This document shows positions 15,913-23,254 of a DNA stretch of 46,682 nucleotides, in pieces. The position numbers and the translations under genes are program-made. Each line of letters opens with the position of its first letter. Position 1 is the stretch's first letter. Under the pieces are notes generated by a model, which was not told the origin of the DNA, did not search any database, and worked only from the letters and a program-made list of their open reading frames with translations. The stretch lies in IMG/VR virus record IMGVR_UViG_3300021504_000002, positions 1 to 46,682 of that record, one strand, 5' to 3'. Origin of the DNA: a virus.

Positions 15913-16956
15913 ATGACCACTGAAGATCAATTAAAAGATAAGATACTTGCCCAACTAAAATCCGTAGACGCCCCCACTGAGGCTTATATAGATTTTGAAA
16001 GCCTTTTCGGAAACAACTGTGATTACGAGATAGAAGGTGAGGATGAGTGGGAGCTTATAAGAGGGGAGTCCTTCGTAGAAAGAGCACTTAGTTTTTTTAC
16101 GGATACCTCTCAAAGATATGACGAAGACGGAGACCCTTATGACCTTGATTTCAATAGTTATCCAAGTCACTGCCCTCTCAAGGCTATAACTGAGATTAAT
16201 AACGCTTCACATATTTTTGGTTACTTTACAAACGATAATGTAGGGGGAGCCGAAGGTGTCTCCAGTAGCATCAACAGAGCTTGCTCAATATGTGAAAAAT
16301 ATGGAACAGTATTCAAGTATCTTTATCGTGACCGTAGAGGAGTGCTAGTCGATAATTCTTGGAACATCTGGACAAAGACATGTGAGGGGCTAGCGATAGG
16401 TTTGAGACCTACAGAGTACCGTATAGCAGCTGACTTTGGGTTTCACAAGGCTAGCAGTAGCGAAGTCTCTTTGGCAGACGGAGAGTGCTATATTGTCCGT
16501 CCTAGTGAACGGTTTGCACACTCTCTCAAGACAAGAGAAGACTTCTTATGGCAATCAGTACTGAGCATGTCGATGTTTACACCAAAACCTTTCCATTTTA
16601 CTTCTAAAGAGACCGTTTTAGCTAAGATAACAGAAGGAGGAGGGCTATCAATGGTTGCGTCTTGCACTGCTCCTTTAGAGATAAGACTGGGGGTTCATGG
16701 GCCTGTGGTTCTTTTTTCGTATGAGTATTCAATAACAGGCATTTTCATTGAAATAACACCTAATAAAGAAGTGTCCTTATATTTTAAAGAATCGGAGTGT
16801 AAGAAAAAAACTGAGAATAGTAAAAACCCTTATGACCTCGAGGAGTTGATTTCTAAGCACAACAACTTCTTTTTCTATATAGCTGCAAACGCTGCCAAGA
16901 AGATTTTTAATGATAGCCTGTTCCCTTTCGTCGAGGCTTATAAGGACAGAAAATGA
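15913..16956 (+). CDS. Large hypothetical protein
   Basis: 347 residues with an AAGGAGCGA ribosome site. It is acidic in the first third (IEGEDEWELIRGE) and contains a few scattered cysteines (CPLK, CSICEKYG). The C-terminal part has beta-like segments (GPVVLFSYEYSITGIFIEI) followed by a Lys-rich loop. No known fold is obvious. It overlaps the methyltransferase start by 4 bases (ATGA), so the two are coupled and could be functionally linked, perhaps in DNA modification or defence evasion; that is inference. Confidence 0.6.
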   Translation: MTTEDQLKDKILAQLKSVDAPTEAYIDFESLFGNNCDYEIEGEDEWELIRGESFVERALSFFTDTSQRYDEDGDPYDLDFNSYPSHCPLKAITEINNASHIFGYFTNDNVGGAEGVSSSINRACSICEKYGTVFKYLYRDRRGVLVDNSWNIWTKTCEGLAIGLRPTEYRIAADFGFHKASSSEVSLADGECYIVRPSERFAHSLKTREDFLWQSVLSMSMFTPKPFHFTSKETVLAKITEGGGLSMVASCTAPLEIRLGVHGPVVLFSYEYSITGIFIEITPNKEVSLYFKESECKKKTENSKNPYDLEELISKHNNFFFYIAANAAKKIFNDSLFPFVEAYKDRK

Positions 16957-17830
16957 TAGACAGACCAGCTTTAGAAATTCTTTGCGGAGACTCTAGGACT
17001 CTTCTTGAGGGCTATCCTGATGGATTCTTTAATTTAATTGTGGCAAGCCCTCCCTATGCTGATGCTAGAGAAAAACAATACCACAGCGCAAGCCCTAAAA
17101 AGTACGCTGCCTTTATAGGGAGCTTCCATCTTGAATTCTGGAGGGTTTTAGCAAAAGAAGGGTCTTTGGTTCTTAATTTAAAAGATAAAATTGTAGATGG
17201 TGTTAGATCTCGGCATGTGTGGGAAAGTATAGGGCTGTTAACTTCTATGGGGTGGAAGTGCGTTGATGATTATATTTGGTCGAAACCTAACGGCATGCCC
17301 GGGTATTGGCCTAACAGGTTGAGAGATCAATGGGAGTACTGCTTCCACATGACAAAGAATAGAAAGTTCGCAATGTACCAAAGTGCTGTAAAAAAGCCAG
17401 TTGGGCCATGGGCTGCAAAAAGATTAAAGAGCTTGTCTAAGAAAGACAGATCAAGGCGCAACAGCGATAGCAAGAGTGGGTTCGGTAAGAATGTTTCTAA
17501 CTGGGGAAACAAGAAAATGGTTTTGCCCGGAAATGTCATCACATCATCAACTGTAAGTAAAAACACTGGGCACCCTGCTGCTTTTCCTGAAGCTACCCCT
17601 CTTTTTTTATAAAGCTGTTTACCAAAAAAGGGGATATCGTCCTTGATCCTTTCGCTGGAAGCGGGACAACTGGAGCGGTGGCAGTCTCTCTCGGAAGATC
17701 ATGTGTGCTGATAGATTCAGAGCCAAAATATGTCAACTTGATCAAAGATAGACTGTCACTATTATCGGATAAGTTTGTTCAGGCAAAAACACTAACAAAG
17801 GATCGCCATGATGCTAGATACTGTTTATAA
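16953..17830 (+). CDS. DNA methyltransferase, beta class (SPPY type), read through a -1 shift
   Basis: The zero frame gives 219 residues and stops at 17610-17612. The N-terminal half has the catalytic motif ASPPYAD (SPPY at residues 32-35), typical of N4-cytosine enzymes, and 'GHPAAFPEA' near its end. The AdoMet-binding motif DPFAGSGTT, which must follow, is present but in the -1 frame after T TTT TTA at 17603-17609. A -1 shift there gives a 292-residue protein (DPFAGSGTT at 232-240) ending at 17830 with motif order IV then I, as expected for beta-class enzymes. Without the shift the product lacks the cofactor site. Either the shift is programmed or one T was lost, in the phage or in the assembly. 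The enzyme would protect phage DNA against host restriction. Confidence 0.75.
17603..17609 (+). other. T TTT TTA slippery heptamer in the methyltransferase gene
   Basis: The heptamer is in the correct zero-frame phase (X XXY YYZ), and the next codon is TAA. A -1 slip continues with ATA AAG CTG and restores the full methyltransferase. It is also a homopolymer of seven T, the kind of place where sequence errors occur, so the biological reading is not proven. Confidence 0.5.
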
Positions 17831-18641
17831 TATCAAAGATGTTAAAGACATTAAAAAAGGGAAAATTAACAAGATAACAAACAGGTCAAAAGAAAAATGG
17901 CTGGTTACCAAAGGTCGTAAGCTCTATAAAACTGCACTGCTAGAAAGCGATCTAATAACTTCTCAAAATAGCACCATAAGGTTTTTCTTCGGATGCCCTA
18001 TGAGCGATGTATCGAGACTGCTTGAGAGTGGTGATTTTTCAAAACAAGAGCGTCATTTTTATAACATTAGCAGCTTCAAAGAGTTCTGTAGTAATTATGC
18101 GCTGACAGCAACTATATTGGGTGTTAAACTGTCTGATCTTGCTCCTGTAGCGGAGTCGTCAGATCAAGGAAGGGTTATCATACAAGACTTCTTGTTAGGT
18201 GGTGGAATAAAAGCCGATTATGCAGAGATCTTTTTTAGGTCTTTCTTTCCTAAAGAATGTGACACTTTTTATTCAATTGATTACTCTATTTTTGGCATAA
18301 GCGTAGACACCAGAACACTGTTATATAATGGCAAAAAAGCTAGGTTTATGGCTAGATCAATGCCTGCTGATGACATTGCTAAACTATTTATACAAAGAGT
18401 AATGTACAGAGCGCATTGTATAGGGTGCGATACAATAGAAGCTTTTCTATGCGACAACTCTCTTGTTAGGGGCTGTCTTTCTTTTACAAAGCACGTATCT
18501 AGAATTTGTGCGGTAAGCTCCCACAAGAGCCATTTGCCTACTCCAGAAATGGATATGGTTAGGAAACAACATCAAGCCATGGTTAGAAAGTTACAATGCC
18601 TTATTAGTTCGCCTTTAGATATCGTCCAGCTATCTGTTTAG
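17808..18641 (+). CDS. Hypothetical protein
   Basis: 277 residues with AAAGGA 5 bases before the ATG. It overlaps the end of the frameshifted methyltransferase by 23 bases. It is basic at the start (KDIKKGKINKITNRSKEKW) and has several cysteines in the last third (AHCIGCD, FLCDN, RGCL, RICAV). A nucleic-acid-binding or metal-binding role is possible but I recognise no family. Confidence 0.6.
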   Translation: MMLDTVYNIKDVKDIKKGKINKITNRSKEKWLVTKGRKLYKTALLESDLITSQNSTIRFFFGCPMSDVSRLLESGDFSKQERHFYNISSFKEFCSNYALTATILGVKLSDLAPVAESSDQGRVIIQDFLLGGGIKADYAEIFFRSFFPKECDTFYSIDYSIFGISVDTRTLLYNGKKARFMARSMPADDIAKLFIQRVMYRAHCIGCDTIEAFLCDNSLVRGCLSFTKHVSRICAVSSHKSHLPTPEMDMVRKQHQAMVRKLQCLISSPLDIVQLSV

Positions 18642-18649
18642 GAGGAAAA

Positions 18650-18754
18650 ATGAGTAATATAATTTTATCATGCGACTGTTTGGATTGTTTAAGAATGTGG
18701 TTTTCCGGACTAATGTTCGGTCTTCTTGGATTGCAAAGGAGATCTTTATGTTAA
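18650..18754 (+). CDS. 34-residue cysteine-rich micro-protein
   Basis: Starts 4 bases after GGAGGAA and ends at TAA 18752-18754. The peptide begins MSNIILSCDCLDCLRMW, with a C-D-C-L-D-C cluster, then a short hydrophobic helix and a basic end. The strong ribosome site and a 7-base overlap with the next micro-gene support it. Function unknown; it could bind a metal or sit at the membrane. Confidence 0.5.
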   Translation: MSNIILSCDCLDCLRMWFSGLMFGLLGLQRRSLC

Positions 18755-18861
18755 AAAACATTGATCCAGAGTCTTGGATTGCAATTTGGATTATAGTGAT
18801 ACACACTAGCATGCTAGGCGCTCTATGGATCCTTGGTCTTATAATCTTTAACCTTGAATAG
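18748..18861 (+). CDS. 37-residue single-pass membrane micro-protein
   Basis: Starts after AAAGGAG within the previous micro-gene. It has one membrane segment (SWIAIWIIVIHTSMLGALWI, residues about 9-30) with a short charged N-terminus. A longer open frame from 18670 exists but lacks a ribosome site, so the short form is preferred. Holin-like or membrane-modulating roles are possible. Confidence 0.5.
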   Translation: MLKNIDPESWIAIWIIVIHTSMLGALWILGLIIFNLE

Positions 18862-18907
18862 ATCAAACAACTCTCGGTATTTTTTTTGTTAAAAAAGGAG
18901 ACACAGA

Positions 18908-19414
18908 ATGAACCCGTTATATGATGGCTATACTCATAAGATGTTTGAGACTTTCCCTAATGTTGTAGAGGGTATAAAAAGAAAGTCAAGAGGGGCTAAG
19001 TTATCTGTTTTTGAAAACATTGTTTTGTCCAAAAACCCATGGTCATATTCTAGAATAGCAGATGGAACTAACCAGTCTGTAGGTATGGTCAAAGAAATTG
19101 AAAGAAGCGTTCTTTTAGAGGTTAGGAAATTTTCAGAAAAAGTGTACACAGTTATTAATTTTGTTATTAGCGGATGTTACGAGCAAGCAAAAAAGGACGG
19201 TAAAGATGCCTACCTGTTGTGCGAGTTTCTTGACAGGCTAGAAAGCATATTGAGAGATATAGACAGCAGCGGGAAGATAGATATCGTGTTCCAAGATTTT
19301 AGCTATATGGTATGGCATAGAGATTCTGGCGGTAATCCTCGCAATATCAAGGTTACGCAGGACAGTTTAAAAAAAGCTATTGAGAAGTTTCCTTGGATAG
19401 GTGACGTTGTTTAG
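18908..19414 (+). CDS. Helix-turn-helix protein resembling sigma factor region 4
   Basis: 168 residues with AAAAAAGGAG upstream. Residues about 33-77 read 'NIVLSKNPWSYSRIADGT' and 'QSVGMVKEIERSVLLEVRKF', the order of a sigma70 region-4 helix-turn-helix, where the second helix is normally followed by 'V-x-x-I-E-x-x-A-L-x-x-L-R'. There is no region 2. The C-terminal half is different and ends in a short alpha/beta segment. It may redirect host RNA polymerase or act as an anti-sigma mimic or regulator. The similarity is by eye and modest. Confidence 0.5.
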   Translation: MNPLYDGYTHKMFETFPNVVEGIKRKSRGAKLSVFENIVLSKNPWSYSRIADGTNQSVGMVKEIERSVLLEVRKFSEKVYTVINFVISGCYEQAKKDGKDAYLLCEFLDRLESILRDIDSSGKIDIVFQDFSYMVWHRDSGGNPRNIKVTQDSLKKAIEKFPWIGDVV

Positions 19415-19426
19415 AGGGAGATATTT

Positions 19427-19612
19427 ATGGATTTACAAGCGCAAATAATACTCGGGGTTTTTTTGTTAACATCAGCTGGTCTGCTAGGCGAGTTTGCCAA
19501 GGGCACCTGTGAAACTTTTACCATTCAATGCGTAGGGATAATTGGTAAGTTACTCGTGCTAAGAGTTTTGTTCACAATAGCAGGGCTTATGGATAGTGTT
19601 TTGATCAAATAG
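19427..19612 (+). CDS. 61-residue membrane protein
   Basis: Starts after GAGGGAG. Two hydrophobic segments are visible (residues about 6-24, IILGVFLLTSAGLLGEFA, and about 36-56, VGIIGKLLVLRVLFTIAGL) joined by a loop with two cysteines. Size and topology would fit a two-pass holin, but the position far from any endolysin leaves the role open. Confidence 0.5.
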   Translation: MDLQAQIILGVFLLTSAGLLGEFAKGTCETFTIQCVGIIGKLLVLRVLFTIAGLMDSVLIK

Positions 19613-19684
19613 AAAGAGTCTTTAGACTTAGGAGCGGTAAAGAGGCGGTTATACAAGAAGATGAATACAGAAAGGAGCGAACAA

Positions 19685-19795
19685 ATGACTAAGAACGAAA
19701 TGGTAGAGTTGTGCATGGACTTTTTGACAGTAAAAAAACCTGAATGGCCGTATGACAATTTAAACGCTTTCTTTCGTAAGGAAAGAAAGGTCTGA
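19685..19795 (+). CDS. 36-residue soluble micro-protein
   Basis: Begins after the repeated ribosome motif AAAGGAGCGAACAA. The peptide starts MTKNEMVELCMDFLTV and ends in basic residues (RKERKV). An in-frame ATG 24 bases earlier would place the ribosome site inside the gene. It is probably one or two helices. Function unknown. Confidence 0.45.
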   Translation: MTKNEMVELCMDFLTVKKPEWPYDNLNAFFRKERKV

Positions 19796-19809
19796 TAGAA
19801 GAGGTGTCA

Positions 19810-20193
19810 ATGTTAACAGAAGCTTTAATAACTGAGTGCTATGATCGCGCTACAGGGTTTCTAGCAGCGGTGTTTGAGCAGAGCTTTATCTATAAATTTA
19901 GGTTTCAAGAGATCTATTCTTTATTTGAGAGAAAGCATCGCAAGGACTCCGCTCTTGACTCTGATGTTGCGAAAAGGTCTATCTTTGAAGGAGCAGTAAC
20001 ATGGGTTCATGAATATGCACCAGAAGGGCCTAATCACGAAGATTTTGCGATTGCGTTCAAAGACAAGAGCACTCTTGAAGGGTTAAAGGAAGCCTTTAGA
20101 ATTACCACCCTAAAAGCTTGTGAGGACTATGTTAATGAACACAGCGAGGTCATTATTCGCTGGTTTGAAGATGATGACAATGGTGAGGATTAA
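19810..20193 (+). CDS. Hypothetical acidic helical protein
   Basis: 127 residues from the ATG at 19810 (GAAGAGGTG upstream); a GTG two codons earlier is a possible alternative. Mostly helical, ending in an acidic tail (RWFEDDDNGED). The phrase 'FEGAVTWVHEYA' and aromatic spacing resemble no family I know. It lies in the row of small genes between the TerL halves. Confidence 0.55.
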   Translation: MLTEALITECYDRATGFLAAVFEQSFIYKFRFQEIYSLFERKHRKDSALDSDVAKRSIFEGAVTWVHEYAPEGPNHEDFAIAFKDKSTLEGLKEAFRITTLKACEDYVNEHSEVIIRWFEDDDNGED

Positions 20194-20201
20194 AAATAAA
20201 T

Positions 20202-20576
20202 ATGAGATATTTTTATGACAAAATAGACGGCGCTTGCGCCGACAGGACAGCCGAGCTTTACACTAAGGATTGCGAGGCTGCTTATTACGACACTGCCCGT
20301 TCTTGTGGTCAAGGGACTCTCTATGAGTCAATATTTCTAAACAAGACCCTTAACCATTATAAGTCAAGAATCGAAAGCGCTGTTTTAAACAAAAATCAAG
20401 AGGCAGCTCTTTTAGTAGCTATGGTCAAGGTCGTTAATCCTAGCAGAAAGGTTGTTATAAAAGCAGAACGTGAGCTTGTTATGACGAGATATATGGCAAC
20501 GCACGACAATTTTGCTCTTTTAATATATGAGTTTATCATGTGCAGTTATATCGATGGATTTTTGGCAGGACACTAG
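20202..20576 (+). CDS. Hypothetical protein
   Basis: 124 residues. It starts 8 bases after the preceding stop with only a weak ribosome site, so it may be coupled. Tyr-rich in its first 40 residues (DKIDGACADRTAELYTKDC), mostly helical later. No recognised motif. Confidence 0.5.
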   Translation: MRYFYDKIDGACADRTAELYTKDCEAAYYDTARSCGQGTLYESIFLNKTLNHYKSRIESAVLNKNQEAALLVAMVKVVNPSRKVVIKAERELVMTRYMATHDNFALLIYEFIMCSYIDGFLAGH

Positions 20577-20605
20577 TGGGTTAATTACTAGAGAAGGAGC
20601 GAACA

Positions 20606-20782
20606 ATGGATAAAGCAACAATAGGGACAATTCTAGGTAGATGGTCAGTTGATAATTTTGATAGATTAAAACATGGCGATCAAGAGTTTCACGACTGGGT
20701 AGACATGGCAAAGAAGAAAGATTCAATATCTGACAAGGAAATGTTGTACAAATCATTCGATATAATCTTAAAAAACGCATAG
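20606..20782 (+). CDS. 58-residue hypothetical protein
   Basis: Starts after AAGGAGCGAACA, the same ribosome motif as several neighbours. The sequence begins MDKATIGTILGRWSVDNFD and is charged and helical throughout. No membrane segment. Function unknown. Confidence 0.5.
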   Translation: MDKATIGTILGRWSVDNFDRLKHGDQEFHDWVDMAKKKDSISDKEMLYKSFDIILKNA

Positions 20783-20792
20783 GTGGTATATG

Positions 20793-21044
20793 ATGGACGC
20801 TGAAAGAACAACTGAAATAATAGATGCTGGGTTCATGAACGCTGAGAAGATTACTAGAATATTAGATATGGTAGGCAGAGACTATATAACCTCGTCTCTT
20901 TTCCAAAAAGACTTTTCAAATCCTAAGAATAAAGTGGCAAAAATTGTCTTCTTTATAGAAGGTGGTAACGCTTTAGAAATACCAGAGATCCCTTATGACC
21001 TAGCGTGCTCATATTACGACAGGTATATGAGAGGAGACCTTTAA
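20793..21044 (+). CDS. 83-residue hypothetical protein
   Basis: The second of two adjacent ATGs is chosen because AGGTGG then has 6-base spacing. Helical first part (TEIIDAGFMNAEKITRILD) followed by beta-like 'KVAKIVFFIEGGNALEI' and a Tyr-rich end. No family recognised. Confidence 0.5.
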   Translation: MDAERTTEIIDAGFMNAEKITRILDMVGRDYITSSLFQKDFSNPKNKVAKIVFFIEGGNALEIPEIPYDLACSYYDRYMRGDL

Positions 21045-21045
21045 T

Positions 21046-21264
21046 ATGGAAAGGTTTCAAGACGTAGCTATTATTTTAAAACACCTTGAAGAAAAAGAAA
21101 AGGTTACTGGCTTCTCTATTAGAGAAAGCAGATCTAGAATGCATTTAGATAATACCGTTATAATAGAAGTTGATATAGAGGGGAAAGAAAGCATCGAGAT
21201 TGAGACTGTAAGGGATGTTTTATCAGATAGGTGTGGTCAATTAGGTTCGATGCTAGTTGATTAA
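21046..21264 (+). CDS. 72-residue hypothetical protein
   Basis: Starts 1 base after the previous stop, with GAGGAGA upstream. Alternating beta strands and charges (NTVIIEVDIEGKESIEIETV) suggest a small alpha/beta fold. Function unknown. Confidence 0.5.
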   Translation: MERFQDVAIILKHLEEKEKVTGFSIRESRSRMHLDNTVIIEVDIEGKESIEIETVRDVLSDRCGQLGSMLVD

Positions 21265-21279
21265 ACAAAGGAGCGATAA

Positions 21280-21609
21280 ATGGACAGGAATATCATAGAA
21301 GACAAGGAATTAAAACATGACAGAGTGATAGAGATATATAATGCTGCAGCAATCCTTAAACTTAAATTTAAACATGCACATTGTGTAGACGATCAGGTGT
21401 TGCAAAAGATAGCTAATAATGAGTCTTTGGTAGAAAGCGTAAGTTTTATCAGTAGTCAAGATCATTGCGATCTAATAGGCACTCATATTAGCTGCACTAA
21501 TCTAACAGGCCACTTGCGGTTAGTCTATACAGATCAAGAAGTGATCAAAATTCATTGCTTTTCAACATGCTTTGATTTCGAACTTGAATATAGAAGTCTA
21601 ATTTCCTAG
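21280..21609 (+). CDS. 109-residue hypothetical protein
   Basis: Starts after AAAGGAGCGATAA. Contains several His and Cys residues (KHAHCVDD, DHCDLIGTHISC, IHCFSTC) that could bind a metal, and a beta-rich second half. No recognised family. Confidence 0.5.
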   Translation: MDRNIIEDKELKHDRVIEIYNAAAILKLKFKHAHCVDDQVLQKIANNESLVESVSFISSQDHCDLIGTHISCTNLTGHLRLVYTDQEVIKIHCFSTCFDFELEYRSLIS

Positions 21610-21622
21610 AGAAGGAGGTTCT

Positions 21623-21832
21623 ATGAAGAGTTTACCGAGTAATTTTACTGATCTTTGGTACATGGAAAAGGTTGATATAGCTCTTGTGATCATGCAGTGG
21701 GCAAAATATAATCATCTTGAAATGGAATATCAAGGCTGGGTTAATTACGCATTAGAGTCAAAAGAACTGTCTGCTAGTAAAATGTTATATGATGTTTTTG
21801 AAAAGATATATTTATCTACTAACATAAAATAG
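21623..21832 (+). CDS. 69-residue hypothetical protein
   Basis: Has a near-perfect AAGGAGGT ribosome site 4 bases before the ATG. Helical with several Trp and Tyr residues (DLWYMEKVDIALVIMQWAKY). Probably well expressed; function unknown. Confidence 0.55.
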   Translation: MKSLPSNFTDLWYMEKVDIALVIMQWAKYNHLEMEYQGWVNYALESKELSASKMLYDVFEKIYLSTNIK

Positions 21833-21844
21833 AAAGGATGTGCC

Positions 21845-21940
21845 ATGTTATCTACTATCGGGATATGTGCAGTATGTGCAGGAATAGGCTTATGTTTAGT
21901 AGGCTCGATAGGTCAAGCGTTGTTAATGCTTACTTTTTAA
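21845..21940 (+). CDS. 31-residue hydrophobic micro-protein
   Basis: Starts after AAAGGATG. The whole peptide is hydrophobic with small residues and three cysteines (MLSTIGICAVCAGIGLCL and on). It has the Gly/Ala/Cys spacing of a membrane-inserted helix and almost no charged residues. It belongs with the similar peptides at 21951 and 28398. Confidence 0.5.
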   Translation: MLSTIGICAVCAGIGLCLVGSIGQALLMLTF

Positions 21941-21950
21941 AGGAGGGATT

Positions 21951-22064
21951 ATGTTCATATTCTTAGGTTGTTGTGCAGTGGCTGGTGGTTACGCTTTGTT
22001 ATCAGGCGGTGCTTTGGGAGCAATAGGTGGCACGGCAATTATAGTAGGTCTGTGTCTTAGATAG
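21951..22064 (+). CDS. 37-residue hydrophobic micro-protein
   Basis: Starts 4-5 bases after AAAGGAGGG. The peptide begins MFIFLGCCAVAGGYALLSGG and is Gly/Ala-rich with glycine-zipper spacing, ending in a single Arg. It lies 10 bases after the previous micro-gene. A small membrane protein is likely; purpose unknown. Confidence 0.5.
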   Translation: MFIFLGCCAVAGGYALLSGGALGAIGGTAIIVGLCLR

Positions 22065-22070
22065 CATTTA

Positions 22071-22108
22071 ATGTGTTGCCCTATAACAACTAGGATAGGG
22101 CAACACAT
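22071..22108 (+). terminator. Perfect 14-bp hairpin
   Basis: ATGTGTTGCCCTAT (22071-22084) pairs exactly with ATAGGGCAACACAT (22095-22108), loop AACAACTAGG. There is no U-run after it; AAGGAG follows instead. It may be a transcription stop, an RNase III site, or a structure that controls the short frame at 22126. Confidence 0.6.
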
Positions 22109-22125
22109 AAGGAGAAACCTAAAAG

Positions 22126-22179
22126 ATGCAGACAAAAAACTTAGAAAGTGTCTTATTAGACAGAGATTTTAGGTGGTAG
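22126..22179 (+). CDS. Possible 17-residue leader peptide
   Basis: ATG after AAGGAGAAACC, ending at TAG 22177-22179, four bases before the next gene. The peptide is MQTKNLESVLLDRDFRW. It sits between a strong hairpin and the gene at 22184, so translation of it could couple expression. It may also be chance. Confidence 0.3.
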   Translation: MQTKNLESVLLDRDFRW

Positions 22180-22183
22180 CCTT

Positions 22184-22645
22184 ATGGTTTATAGCGGAGA
22201 AACTAAAATCATCATGATAGGCGGAGGCTCAGTGTCTAGCAAGCATACAGGTTATCACTCATGGAGAGACCTTTATAATTTCCCACAGATGAAAGCGATG
22301 CCTAGTGAGGTTGATTTTGTAATCTTTTTTGAATCGATGGCAGATATAGTAGAAGATGAGCACCGTTGGAGGTTCAGAACTGAAGCCGATAGCCTAGGTG
22401 TTTCGCTTGAAGTTGTTTTTGATTTTGGTTGTCCTAGTTTAGATATAAACGTTGTTGTGGACAAAAAGGTTGTCTCTAAGTATTTCAGTGAAGGGCTACG
22501 AGAGATAGAAATTTATAATTCTAAAGACCTATCGTATTTGAATTGTTTTTTAGGTTTGGGTAAAATAAAGACGGCTGTTGAAGTAAGAATTAAACCGAAC
22601 CATCAAGTGGTGTGCAGCAGTCTTAATGGAGAAGATGATGGCTAG
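22184..22645 (+). CDS. Hypothetical protein upstream of the terminase nuclease
   Basis: 153 residues with AGGTGGT upstream. It starts 'MVYSGETKIIMIGGGSVSS' and has beta-like stretches (VDFVIFFESM, SLDINVVVDKK). No recognised domain. It overlaps the nuclease gene start by 8 bases, so the two are translated together; a link with packaging is possible but unproven. Confidence 0.55.
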   Translation: MVYSGETKIIMIGGGSVSSKHTGYHSWRDLYNFPQMKAMPSEVDFVIFFESMADIVEDEHRWRFRTEADSLGVSLEVVFDFGCPSLDINVVVDKKVVSKYFSEGLREIEIYNSKDLSYLNCFLGLGKIKTAVEVRIKPNHQVVCSSLNGEDDG

Positions 22646-23252
22646 CAAAGAAAGACTCATTATAGGGCTAGATTTAGGCCAACAGTATGACTACACAGTA
22701 TTAACTGCTATTAGTGCTGTCTTTGTTTCTAAGAGAGATATGAGATACAAGCTAGAATATATACACAGATACCCGTTAAAAATGAGTTATCCAGACATGG
22801 GGGCTAGCGTGACTAGATTTATGAACTCAGCTAAGGTCAAGCTGCACAACCCAATTCTTATTGTTGATTATACAGGAGTTGGCGCACCTGTGTACGACAT
22901 ATTGATCAAGAACGGGCTTGCTCCAGTTGGACTAACTGTGACTGGTGGTTTATCTGTTAACATAACCAATAGATATAAAATAGCAGTCCCCAAAAGAGAT
23001 CTTGTTGCTTCATTACAAATAGTGATACAAAACAAAAAAATTGTTATTCCTTCGTCATTAAAAGAATATGCTCAATTGGTTGCAGAGGTTCAGAACTTTA
23101 GCATGGATGTCACAAAGGGGAGTTCACCTACTTTTAATGCGTTAAGAGACAATGTGCATGATGATATTATTATGTCGTTATGTATGGCAACATGGTACGC
23201 CGAAGATATGTTATCCGGCAAGAAATCACCTTTTATAGCAACTGGAATTTAA
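22638..23252 (+). CDS. terL: Terminase large subunit, nuclease half (split TerL)
   Basis: 204 residues from the ATG at 22638 (GGAG 6 bases upstream; in-frame ATGs at 22626 and 22635 are possible). It has the RNase H-like headful/cos nuclease pattern of TerL: 'IIGLDLGQQYDYT' with D12, 'ILIVDYTGVGAPVYD' with D77, and 'VHDDIIMSLCMATWYA' with D175/D176. These are the three acidic positions that bind the metals. It begins exactly where the nuclease domain starts in ordinary TerL proteins and lacks any ATPase part. The portal follows 2 bases later, the normal gene order. It should cut the concatemer at the start and end of packaging, acting with the ATPase encoded at 13931. Confidence 0.85.
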   Translation: MASKERLIIGLDLGQQYDYTVLTAISAVFVSKRDMRYKLEYIHRYPLKMSYPDMGASVTRFMNSAKVKLHNPILIVDYTGVGAPVYDILIKNGLAPVGLTVTGGLSVNITNRYKIAVPKRDLVASLQIVIQNKKIVIPSSLKEYAQLVAEVQNFSMDVTKGSSPTFNALRDNVHDDIIMSLCMATWYAEDMLSGKKSPFIATGI

Positions 23253-23254
23253 AA

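Noticed and set aside
18670-18747. A 63-residue protein starting at 18670
   Set aside because: No ribosome site at that start; two overlapping micro-genes (18650-18754 and 18748-18861) each have a strong one and explain the region better.
14708-22637. Intron or intein splitting terL
   Set aside because: The interval is about 7.9 kb of many separate genes with their own ribosome sites, the ATPase gene ends in a normal stop, and no splice-type motifs or homing endonuclease were seen.
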